Assembly: GCA_039814575.1 (NCBI GenBank)
Contig: JBCCAY010000016.1
Coordinates: forward strand, 19,329 to 83,328
Reading direction: 5' to 3'
Length of the DNA stretch: 64,000 nt
From: MED-G105 sp039814575
GTDB taxonomy: Bacteria > Pseudomonadota > Alphaproteobacteria > Caulobacterales > Parvularculaceae
Shown: piece after piece, positions 44,129 through 51,972 of the stretch
Layout of the letters: each line of letters starts with the position of its first letter
Position numbering within the stretch: position 1 is the first letter of the stretch
Made by a program: the position numbers and the translations under genes
Notes under the pieces: model-generated
Databases searched by the model: none
Told to the model about the DNA's origin: nothing
What the model saw: only the letters and a program-made list of their open reading frames with translations

Positions 44129-44933
44129 GCGACGCCGCTCCCCCTTTCTGCTGAATTCGATCGACGACGTTAAAGAGGATCAGCGAAAACGCCGCCGCCA
44201 TCACCGACATCGCCATTGCTTCGGGGAGCCTTTGCGGCAGACGCATTTGCGCCAATAGATAAGTCGGGAACGTGTTATCCGACCCAATGAGAAAACCAGC
44301 GATCGCCACTTCATCAAACGACAGCGTAAACGCGATCAAAAACGCCGAAACGATGGCCGGTAAAGCGGGCGGCAAGGTCGCCGTGTAGGATCGAACGAAC
44401 GCGCGCGCGCCGAGGTCTTTCGCCGCCTCATCGCAGCGGGGGTTAAGTTGACTGATCGCCGGCAATAAAATCAGCGTTGCATAGGGCAAACTAAAAGTCG
44501 CATGACCAATCATCACGGCGACAGGCGAGCGCGGCAGACCGATCCACACAAAGAACAAAAGCTGCGACACACCGATCACAATCGCCGGCATGACAAGCGG
44601 CGAGATCGCGGCGATCGCCGCGATGATACGAATCGCACCTTTACCGCGTACGATGGCGAAGGCGGCGAGCAGCGCAAAAACCGTGGCGATTATCGCCGAC
44701 ACCGTGGCGATACGCAGACTCACGCCGACGGCGGACCATAGCGTCTCATTGTTGAGAGCGGCTGAGTACCATTGCAAACCGAGCCCTTCTAAAGGCAGTC
44801 GCGGCACATAGCCGGTGTTCAGCGATAGGATAAAAAGCACGATGAGCGGCGAATAAAAGAACAGGATAACGGCCCAGAAAATCGCTCCGAGCGTTCGTTT
44901 TCCCCCCTTCGTGACCGTGTATTCGAGGCTCAT
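44118..44933 (-). CDS. ABC transporter permease, PotC-like
   Basis: An inner-membrane permease of about 271 residues with six predicted helices and the ATPase-coupling EAA-type loop (DEAAKDLGARAFVRSYTATLPPALPAI). I chose the ATG at 44933 because it overlaps the preceding permease stop as ATGA. The upstream in-frame start at 44984 would add 17 residues inside the preceding gene. Confidence 0.9.
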   Translation of the reverse strand: MSLEYTVTKGGKRTLGAIFWAVILFFYSPLIVLFILSLNTGYVPRLPLEGLGLQWYSAALNNETLWSAVGVSLRIATVSAIIATVFALLAAFAIVRGKGAIRIIAAIAAISPLVMPAIVIGVSQLLFFVWIGLPRSPVAVMIGHATFSLPYATLILLPAISQLNPRCDEAAKDLGARAFVRSYTATLPPALPAIVSAFLIAFTLSFDEVAIAGFLIGSDNTFPTYLLAQMRLPQRLPEAMAMSVMAAAFSLILFNVVDRIQQKGGAASHGR

Positions 44934-45820
44934 GCCGTCACCATCCCAGGAACTGGTCGCTGTCGCCATTTCGGCACGATCCAAAGCGCGAACGCGATGA
45001 TCGCCAATAGGCTGATGACCGACAAAAATAGGAAACTCGCCAAAACAGCGGCGAACGACCAGTCAAAGCCCTCGCCGAACATGTTCGCAACAGAGTTGCC
45101 GAACAAGACGCCATTCGCGCCACCGACAAGAATGGGCGCCACATATTCGCCATTGACCGGCACGAACACGAGAATAAACGCAGCAGCGACACCGGGCGCA
45201 GACGTCGGCAACGTCACTGTAAAAAAGGCCGTCCAACGATTGGCGCCATGATCAACCGCGGCCTCGACAAGTCGGACGTCCGTCAAACTAAGCGAGGCGT
45301 AGATAGGCAAAACAGCGAGCGGCAGCCATGCGTAAACGAGGATAATCGTCACCGCGAAATAGTTATAGAGAAGCGCCATCATTGGCTCGTCAGCAGGCCA
45401 AAGCCCGAGGCTGGCTGCGAATGATTGAATCACGCCGAAGTCGGACAAAATCACGCGCCAAGATAGAACCCGCAGCAAGAAGCTCGTTACGAATGGCAAC
45501 AAAATCAAAATGAGCAGCTTTTGCGCGCGTTCCTCGGGCTGGGCGGCCAAATAATACGCCACCGGGTACGCGAACAGCGTACAGACGATGGCGGTGAATA
45601 ACGCGACCCTTAAAGATCGCATGTAAAGCCCAAGATAGGGCGAGGCGAAAAACTCTTGCCATCCCGCCAAACTAGGACCTGGATCACCGTTCAAGATTTG
45701 CACGAGACCAAGGCTGTAGGCCGCAAGCAACAATAACGGCAAGCCAAAGACTAGACAGCTGAATAAAACTGTCGCCCAAGCCGGACTGATTTTCGAGAAG
45801 GGAGAGATACGCGCCGTCAC
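44930..45820 (-). CDS. ABC transporter permease, PotB-like
   Basis: A second permease of 296 residues, six helices, with the coupling loop VEAAVDHGANRWTAFFTVTLPTSAPGV. Its GTG start overlaps the end of the binding-protein gene by 4 bp (GTGA). Together with the PotC-like protein it forms the membrane channel. Confidence 0.9.
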   Translation of the reverse strand: MTARISPFSKISPAWATVLFSCLVFGLPLLLLAAYSLGLVQILNGDPGPSLAGWQEFFASPYLGLYMRSLRVALFTAIVCTLFAYPVAYYLAAQPEERAQKLLILILLPFVTSFLLRVLSWRVILSDFGVIQSFAASLGLWPADEPMMALLYNYFAVTIILVYAWLPLAVLPIYASLSLTDVRLVEAAVDHGANRWTAFFTVTLPTSAPGVAAAFILVFVPVNGEYVAPILVGGANGVLFGNSVANMFGEGFDWSFAAVLASFLFLSVISLLAIIAFALWIVPKWRQRPVPGMVTA

Positions 45821-46917
45821 GAGGCTTTCACCCTATCCCACGCGCGCGAATAGGCGCGCGCGTTCGGTAGATATTTGCGCATTATCATTTGGTCGGTCCC
45901 AAGGGAGTCCGGTTGGTCAAGGCTTAAATCTTCAACAACGGTGGGATCAAGCCGAGACAAATCGACATTGCCGTTCGCGGGACCGTAGCCGTGTTCTTGA
46001 ACGATCTGGACCGCAGTTTCCGGCGACAGCCACGCATTGACGAACTGATAGTTCTTCTCCGTTTGCTGCGTCCCTTTCAGTTGGACGTATCCATTCACCC
46101 AGATTAGTCGCCCTTCCTTCGGCTTTGCGCTAACAGCATTGACGCCGGCGGCGCGGGCCCGCAGCCAAGAAGCGGGGAAGCCATAGGCGATCTGGATGCC
46201 GCCGCTGATGAAGTCGGGCTCCCAATCCGTAAAATACGTCCAGAAATAGCGAACGTTTTTCTTTTTTTCCGCGAGAAACTTGGTCATGTCCGCGAGTTCT
46301 TGTTCAGACATGTCCCAGGCGTCATCAACGCCATTGTGAAGGCCGGCGAGCACGACATTGATGCTTTGATCCCACCAAGCGATGCGCCCCGCATAGCGAT
46401 CGTCGAATAGAAGCGCATACGCCTCTTCAGCGACGTCGACCTTGTCGGCATTGTAAATGACGGTCTCGTACCCCCAAATCGAAGGGACGCAATATTGTTG
46501 ACCGTCACGCATGCCAAACTCTTTCAGGCTTGGCAGAATATCATTGTACCGAGGAATTTTTGTAACATCCCAAGGTTCGATCAAACCGTTTTTATAATAT
46601 TCCTCGAAATAGTTATTCGTTAGGTTTGACAGATCCGCCGATAAGCCGGCGCGGAGTTTATTGACCGTATCGAGGTCGCTTGACATGAATACGAAGTTCG
46701 GCTGCGCATTCCCAGCATCAAGATATTCACGATAAAGATCAGGGCCCTCATAGCCGCCCCATTCTAAGACCTGCAACGGCGTCTCACGCTGCGCAAAGGC
46801 TGGCGCTGTCGCGACGCCCGCCGTCGTCACCCCCGCCGTTAGGGCGGCGGCGCCGTGCAGCACCTGGCGTCGCGAATAGGAAGGTGGCGCTGAGCGCCCA
46901 AGCTTGGTCACGTCCAA
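45817..46917 (-). CDS. Periplasmic substrate-binding protein, PotD/PotF-like, Tat signal
   Basis: A 366-residue class of spermidine/putrescine-type binding protein. The N terminus has a twin-arginine signal (SYSRRQVLHGAAALTAG) and cleavage near PAFAQ. The mature part has the family's LQVLEWGGYEGPDLYREYLDA, VDVAEEAYALLFDDRYAGRIAWWD, and FVNAWLSPETAVQI. The usual acidic and aromatic polyamine-binding residues cannot be verified without alignment, so the ligand may not be a polyamine. It is 15 bp after the aminotransferase gene. Confidence 0.88.
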   Translation of the reverse strand: MDVTKLGRSAPPSYSRRQVLHGAAALTAGVTTAGVATAPAFAQRETPLQVLEWGGYEGPDLYREYLDAGNAQPNFVFMSSDLDTVNKLRAGLSADLSNLTNNYFEEYYKNGLIEPWDVTKIPRYNDILPSLKEFGMRDGQQYCVPSIWGYETVIYNADKVDVAEEAYALLFDDRYAGRIAWWDQSINVVLAGLHNGVDDAWDMSEQELADMTKFLAEKKKNVRYFWTYFTDWEPDFISGGIQIAYGFPASWLRARAAGVNAVSAKPKEGRLIWVNGYVQLKGTQQTEKNYQFVNAWLSPETAVQIVQEHGYGPANGNVDLSRLDPTVVEDLSLDQPDSLGTDQMIMRKYLPNARAYSRAWDRVKAS

Positions 46918-46932
46918 TCCTCGCTTTCGTCG

Positions 46933-48258
46933 CTAGCGGGACGCGCCAAGCTCGCGAAACGCTCCATCTAAACCGTCAGCGATACGATCGATTTCCTCGT
47001 CGGTGATGACGAACGGCGGAACAATCCACAAGCCCATATTGCCATAGGCCGGCGTGCTGACGCCATGCTTACGGGCGAGCTCCATCGCCATAACAGCTGT
47101 TGGTTCGTAATCGCCGTCATTCATATTGGTTCGGTCTTCTTCCGTACCATGCAAACGGATCGTCAAATTGAGGCCTGTTCCGGCGACGCTGTGAACGACA
47201 TTGCCATGGAGCTTGGCGACTTCGTCGAGCCGTGCGCCGAGGCGTTCGCCGCGTTCCACGACGTGGGCCACGAGATCATCGCGATCAACAATCTCAATAA
47301 CCTTGTGCATCGCCATGAGCGTCAGCGGGTGTCCCCAGAACGTCGACCCGGCCGCCCAGCGGCGCCCGTTAAGAGCGTCGACAATTCCTTCGCCGAAAAA
47401 CAGGATTGACCCTGGCGCCGCGCCGCCGGTGACGCATTTGCCAGCGGCGATCATGTCTGGGCGAACGTCGAGTTCTAACGCATGGAACCATTCGCCGCCG
47501 CCTGTCCGGCCATAGCCGGTGACAGTCTCATCGTGGAGCCAAAACGCGCCGGCCGCCTTAGCGGCGCGCCCGACGGTGTTAAACCACTCATTGTCCGGAT
47601 AAATGTGGCCGCTGCCGCAATCGGTGAGCACGCACGCAACGTCCTTGAACGTTTCCGTCAACGCCTCTTCGTCAAGCTCGCCCTCATAGGGGAAGTTAAC
47701 GATTTCACTGTTCGTCGCCCCAGGCTGGAAGCCGCCCTTGGGATCAGCAATCCCGCCACGCAATACCGCGAACCGCGTGGCGTCACGCGAGAGGCCAACC
47801 GCGCCGTGATAGGCGTCAGGGCGCACGCCGAGCTTTTTGCGACCGCTCAACGTCTGCGCCAGCGAAATGCCAATATCCATCGCCTCGCTGCCGGTGCAGG
47901 TAAAGCGCACGCCGCCGATCCAAGGCGCTTTCTTAAATACAATGTTCAGATAGTCATCGACGACAGCGTCTTTTAACGGGGAACCGCTGGCCGTATCGCT
48001 CGCAAATACCATGTCGGCGCCAGCGCGAACCGCGTCAATAAGCTCTGGGTGGCGGTGCCCCAGAATAACGGAGGAATCCTGCGCCGCGGCGTCGATCGCC
48101 TCAATGCCGTCTTCGAATTTGACCACGCAGCCCTTGCCGTCGACCATCCGCGCGCCGCGCGGATCATTGCGACCAATTAGAGGCTGAACGAGCGCCTTGT
48201 TGCGCTGGATAACGGTAGGCGAAAACATTTCGCTGGCGGATTGGCCGACATTGTCCAT
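46933..48258 (-). CDS. Class III PLP-dependent aminotransferase (GSA-aminomutase-like)
   Basis: A 441-residue fold-type I aminotransferase. The PLP motif is HDETVTGYGRTG (D243 contacts the pyridine N), and the Schiff-base lysine is K274 in MIAAGKCVTGG. A glutamate-1-semialdehyde aminomutase-like subgroup is suggested by TCTGSEAMDIGISLAQ and GSTFWGHPLTLMA. It is the first gene of the minus-strand operon with the Pot-like transporter and SnoaL-like protein, and divergent from the 2-oxoacid dehydrogenase. It probably removes the amino group of the imported compound; whether the product is an aldehyde or an oxo-acid cannot be told. Confidence 0.88.
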   Translation of the reverse strand: MDNVGQSASEMFSPTVIQRNKALVQPLIGRNDPRGARMVDGKGCVVKFEDGIEAIDAAAQDSSVILGHRHPELIDAVRAGADMVFASDTASGSPLKDAVVDDYLNIVFKKAPWIGGVRFTCTGSEAMDIGISLAQTLSGRKKLGVRPDAYHGAVGLSRDATRFAVLRGGIADPKGGFQPGATNSEIVNFPYEGELDEEALTETFKDVACVLTDCGSGHIYPDNEWFNTVGRAAKAAGAFWLHDETVTGYGRTGGGEWFHALELDVRPDMIAAGKCVTGGAAPGSILFFGEGIVDALNGRRWAAGSTFWGHPLTLMAMHKVIEIVDRDDLVAHVVERGERLGARLDEVAKLHGNVVHSVAGTGLNLTIRLHGTEEDRTNMNDGDYEPTAVMAMELARKHGVSTPAYGNMGLWIVPPFVITDEEIDRIADGLDGAFRELGASR

Positions 48259-48758
48259 AAAGCGGACCTCCCAACAAATTACGAGTTGTTATTTTGGTTC
48301 CAATCAGATCGTGTACGCCCGAAGCGCGCATTTCGCAGGTGCAGCATTTTGCTTCGCCTACGTATCAGCGCCCGTATCAGTGCCACGTGCGCGCGGTACC
48401 AATGATCCCTCGGGTCGATGATCCCCTGAGCGTTATGAAATAACACCATGGCGAACCCTTTGCGATCGTCGTACTCCAATTGCACGAGATATCGGACCGA
48501 ACAACCACAGGGACAATCCTCTACCCTGCGGCCTTTTTGTTAGACCGACGCCTTGTGCATGTCTCGCATGCCCACCCCATCATGTACAGCTAGATTTAAC
48601 ATCTGTCTTCGAGCGTGTCGAGTAGAGATATCAATCGGATACGCCTCGACGACAGATGTACAGTGTGATTGTATACGCGACGATCCAACCCAAATGTGCG
48701 CTTCGACGAAATTGACAATTGCAGTTCGACCTGAGGCGTTTTCAAAAAGGAGGACTAC
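48259..48758. other. Divergent regulatory region of the aminotransferase and dehydrogenase operons
   Basis: 500 bp without a supportable gene, serving two divergent operons. Just before the plus-strand gene is a strong AAGGAGG ribosome site, 6 nt from its GTG start. No regulator gene lies here, so the operons are controlled from elsewhere. Confidence 0.6.
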
Positions 48759-49754
48759 GTGCCTTTAACGACCGACCAGAAGGCGGAAGCGTACCGCCGT
48801 ATGTATACCGTACGGCAATTTGAAAACGCCGGCGTACAGAATATCAAACGCGGCAACATCGCCGGCGTTTGCCATTCCTCTATTGGGCAAGAGGCGTCGT
48901 CTGTGGGCGCATGTATGGCGCTCGCGCCGGACGATTATTTGATCGGCACGCACCGCTCGCACGGCCACCTCATCGGCAAAGGTGCTAACATAAACCGTCT
49001 GATGGCGGAGCTGATGGGGAAAGAAACCGGCGTTTGCAAAGGCCGCGGCGGTGAAATGCATATCGCCGACGCCAGCGTCGGTGCGCTTAGCACGTCGGGC
49101 ATTGTCGGCGGCGGCATTCCTCTCGCGCTTGGCGCCGCGCTTAGCGCGTTCGTAAAAGGCGACGGCAAAGTCGCCCTTGGCTTCTTCGGCGACGGCGCCA
49201 GCAATCAAGGCGTCTTTTACGAGTCCATGAACATGGCGGCGGTCTGGGGCTTGCCGATGATCTTTCTCTGCGAGAACAACTCCGTCGCGGCGGTGACGTC
49301 CGCCGAAAATACGCATGCGGAGCGCGACATCGCCAAACGCGCAGAGGCGCACGGCATACCGAACATCATTGTCGATGGCCAAGATGTCGAAGCGGTGTTT
49401 GACGCCACGAGCGAAGCTGTGGCGCGCGCGCGCGGCGGTGAAGGACCGAGCCTTGTCGAAACCAAAACGCATCGCTTTGACAGCCACGCCGCCGGCCTCT
49501 TCTTCGGCGACCATAGAAGCGAAGAAGAGATGCGTCGCGTCAAAGAAGAACAAGACCCGGTCGTCAATCTTAGGCAAGCCCTGAAAGACTCCGGTCTCGA
49601 CGAAGGCAAAATCGCTGACATCGAAGCGGGCGTCGACGCGGCCATTAAAGAAGCGGTCGAGTTCGGCTTATCGAGCCCCTACCCGGATGCAGAGCGATAC
49701 AGCGATTATATGTTCGCAACGCCGGTACGCGCCAATTACCAAGACCTACGATAG
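48759..49754 (+). CDS. TPP-dependent 2-oxoacid/acetoin dehydrogenase E1 alpha subunit
   Basis: A 331-residue E1 alpha chain that decarboxylates a 2-oxoacid (or acetoin) on thiamine pyrophosphate. The TPP motif is GFFGDGASNQGVFYESMNMA with LCENN. HRSHGHLIGKG and CKGRGGEMHIAD match the acetoin dehydrogenase/PDH E1 alpha group. The start is a GTG with a strong AAGGAGG site. It is followed 18 bp later by the beta subunit. Substrate is uncertain: pyruvate, acetoin or a branched 2-oxoacid. Confidence 0.9.
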   Translation: MPLTTDQKAEAYRRMYTVRQFENAGVQNIKRGNIAGVCHSSIGQEASSVGACMALAPDDYLIGTHRSHGHLIGKGANINRLMAELMGKETGVCKGRGGEMHIADASVGALSTSGIVGGGIPLALGAALSAFVKGDGKVALGFFGDGASNQGVFYESMNMAAVWGLPMIFLCENNSVAAVTSAENTHAERDIAKRAEAHGIPNIIVDGQDVEAVFDATSEAVARARGGEGPSLVETKTHRFDSHAAGLFFGDHRSEEEMRRVKEEQDPVVNLRQALKDSGLDEGKIADIEAGVDAAIKEAVEFGLSSPYPDAERYSDYMFATPVRANYQDLR

Positions 49755-49772
49755 CTCAGCAGGGGAATTAAA

Positions 49773-50744
49773 ATGGTTGAAATGAAGTCGATTTCCTATC
49801 TGCAAGCCGTCACCGAGGCGCAGCGCGAAGAAATGCTCGCCAATCCTGACGTTGTCATCATGGGCGAAGACCTTGCGCTATACGAATCGGACCCGTCTTA
49901 TTTGCAAGGCGCCAACAATAAACAAGTTTGGCACACGCCGATCAGCGAGTGCGGCTTCACCGGCATGGGCGTCGGCGCAGCGATGGCGGGCCTACGGCCG
50001 ATCGTCAATTTGACGATTGCAAGCTTCGTCTATTTGGCGTCGGACCCGATTATCAATCAGGCGGGTAAGCTGCATTATATGACCGGCGGGCAAATCAAGA
50101 TCCCCGCCGTGTTCCGTGCTTTTTATCTGCACCAGGGCAGCAACGCCGCCCAACACTCAGACCGTCCGCACCCGATGTTCATGGCGCAGCCGGGCTTAAA
50201 AATCATCGCCCCATCAACGCCGTCGGATATGAAGGGGCTCTTGAAGACCGCCATTCGTGACGATGATCCTGTCCTCTTGTTTGAGGACGCGGTTCTTTGG
50301 GCGAAGAAAGGCGACGTTCCTGATACGGACGAGCACTTAATCCCGTTGGGCGTCGCGGACATCAAACGCCCCGGAACAGACGTCACCATCGTGACGATTA
50401 GCTCTTGCCTTTATCACGGGTTGAAAGCGGCTGAGAAACTGGAGAAAGAAGGGATTTCAGCGGAAGTCATCGATCCGCGAACCCTAGCCCCGCTCGATTT
50501 CGACACAATCTTGGAATCGGTGGCGAAGACCGGCCGTCTGGTCGTCGTCGACAACGCCAACCGTACCTTAAGCGCGGCCTCCGAGATCGCCGCGAATGTC
50601 AGCGAGAACGGCTTTGACTCGCTGAAAAAACCCATCCAGCGCGTGACGACGCCGGATGTTCACATTCCGTTTAGCCCCGCACTCGAAGAGCAGTTCTATC
50701 CTAATGCGGATAAAATTGTCGCAGCGGTCAAACGCATTATCTGA
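49773..50744 (+). CDS. TPP-dependent 2-oxoacid/acetoin dehydrogenase E1 beta subunit
   Basis: The 323-residue E1 beta partner (transketolase pyrimidine plus C-terminal domains). Visible features: MGEDLALYE with the catalytic-site Glu, TPISECGFTGMGVGAAMAGLRPIV, FYLHQGSNAAQHSD, and the C-terminal VIDPRTLAPLDFDTI. It forms the alpha2beta2 E1 with the upstream product. It lies 45 bp before the lipoyl-domain gene. Confidence 0.9.
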   Translation: MVEMKSISYLQAVTEAQREEMLANPDVVIMGEDLALYESDPSYLQGANNKQVWHTPISECGFTGMGVGAAMAGLRPIVNLTIASFVYLASDPIINQAGKLHYMTGGQIKIPAVFRAFYLHQGSNAAQHSDRPHPMFMAQPGLKIIAPSTPSDMKGLLKTAIRDDDPVLLFEDAVLWAKKGDVPDTDEHLIPLGVADIKRPGTDVTIVTISSCLYHGLKAAEKLEKEGISAEVIDPRTLAPLDFDTILESVAKTGRLVVVDNANRTLSAASEIAANVSENGFDSLKKPIQRVTTPDVHIPFSPALEEQFYPNADKIVAAVKRII

Positions 50745-50789
50745 CACCAGCAGTTACTGACACGAACAGTTGAAGGAATAGGTCGAACA

Positions 50790-51032
50790 ATGGCGACTGA
50801 GTTTTTAATGCCGAAATCCGGTATGGGCGTAACCGAAGCGACGATCACCAAATGGCACAAAGCCGAGGGGGATACGTTTGCCGAGGGCGATGTGCTTCTC
50901 GAGATTGAAACAGCGAAAGCCGTTGAAGAAGTCGAAGCGCCTTTCGCGGGCAAAGTCGAAAAACTATTGCAGCCCGAAGGCGAGCTTGTCGAAGTGCAAG
51001 CGGCGATCGCCCTCCTCATTGAAAACAGCTAG
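50790..51032 (+). CDS. Stand-alone lipoyl-domain protein of the E2 component
   Basis: An 80-residue protein that is a single lipoyl domain: EFLMPKSGMGVTEATITKWHKAEGD, then EIETAKAVEEVEAPFAGKV with the lipoylated Lys at K43. The residue before it is Ala where E2 lipoyl domains often have Asp. It lacks linker, subunit-binding and catalytic domains; those would normally continue in one E2 chain. The catalytic domain is a separate protein 15 bp downstream. It would carry acyl groups between E1 and that protein. A fused E2 split by mutation is unlikely, since this gene has its own stop and the next has its own start. Confidence 0.88.
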   Translation: MATEFLMPKSGMGVTEATITKWHKAEGDTFAEGDVLLEIETAKAVEEVEAPFAGKVEKLLQPEGELVEVQAAIALLIENS

Positions 51033-51047
51033 GAGACCGGCAAGCCC

Positions 51048-51746
51048 ATGGCTGAAACGACGGACGGGAATGTTATAACCGTTCCCCTCTCCCCTTTGCG
51101 GCAAATCATTGCACGCCGCATGGTCGAGACGAACAATGAAATTCCGCATTTCCGCGTAACGCTCGGTTTGCACGCTGACGCGCTTATCGCTTGGCGTGCG
51201 GCATATAATCGCGAACATGCCGATCAACGGGTTTCGCTGAACGACTGCCTGATCAAAGCGTGCGCTTTGGCTCTGGCGAAAACACCGGATATGAATATTC
51301 AGTTCGTGGACGAAGTAATCCACCAATATGAAGAGGCGGACATCGCCGTCGTGATGGCTGTTGAGGGCGGGCTCGTGACGCCAATTGTGCGAAACGCCGG
51401 CGCCAAGGACCTTGCGACGATTGCCAGCGAGACGACGGATTTCGCCGCGCGCGGAAAAACGGGACGCCTGAAAATTTCAGAAATGACCGGCGGCACGCTC
51501 AGTATCTCGAATTTGGGCATGTTCAATGTCGACCAATTCGACGCGATCATTAATCCGCCCCAATGCGCGATTGTCGCTTTTGGCGCCGCGAAGCCAACGC
51601 CGATCATCAAAGACGGCGCGGTGACAGTCGCAACGATTATCAACGCGACGGTTTCGGTTGATCACAGAACGCTCGACGGCGTCGTCGGCGCTAAGTTTTT
51701 GAACGCCTTGCAAGAAGTCGTCAGCGCGCCGGAATTGTTGGCTTGA
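51048..51746 (+). CDS. E2 acyltransferase catalytic domain protein without lipoyl domain
   Basis: A 232-residue protein equal to the inner catalytic domain of dihydrolipoamide acyltransferase. The N-terminal TVPLSPLRQIIARRMVETNNEIPHFRV and the C-terminal HRTLDG motif (H206, D210) are those of the family, with GTLSISNLGMFNVDQFDAIINPPQCAI between. No peripheral-subunit-binding domain is seen, so binding of E1 or E3 must occur otherwise. No E3 gene follows; a housekeeping dihydrolipoamide dehydrogenase would have to serve. Confidence 0.88.
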   Translation: MAETTDGNVITVPLSPLRQIIARRMVETNNEIPHFRVTLGLHADALIAWRAAYNREHADQRVSLNDCLIKACALALAKTPDMNIQFVDEVIHQYEEADIAVVMAVEGGLVTPIVRNAGAKDLATIASETTDFAARGKTGRLKISEMTGGTLSISNLGMFNVDQFDAIINPPQCAIVAFGAAKPTPIIKDGAVTVATIINATVSVDHRTLDGVVGAKFLNALQEVVSAPELLA

Positions 51747-51876
51747 ACAAGAACCGCTCACGGCCCGCTTCATGGCGAGCTTCAGGCCAACCGCTTTAAG
51801 GCCTACTCGCCAATGCGAGCCTACAAGCGCGTTTAACGAGCGCAAGCTTACCAAGCATCGACGGTTTCAAAACAGA

Positions 51877-51905
51877 AAAAGCGACGCCACACGGGCGTCG
51901 CTTTT
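51877..51905. terminator. Bidirectional terminator between the E2 gene and a TonB receptor gene
   Basis: GCGACGCC and GGCGTCGC form an 8-bp stem with an ACACG loop, flanked by AAAA on the left and TTTT on the right. It lies between two convergent genes. Confidence 0.85.
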
Positions 51906-51972
51906 GTCGTTAGTCTCAGAAGGTGCGGCGCACAAGCGCGATGCAAGCCGCCCCTTCGAAGGTTAGCGCCGG

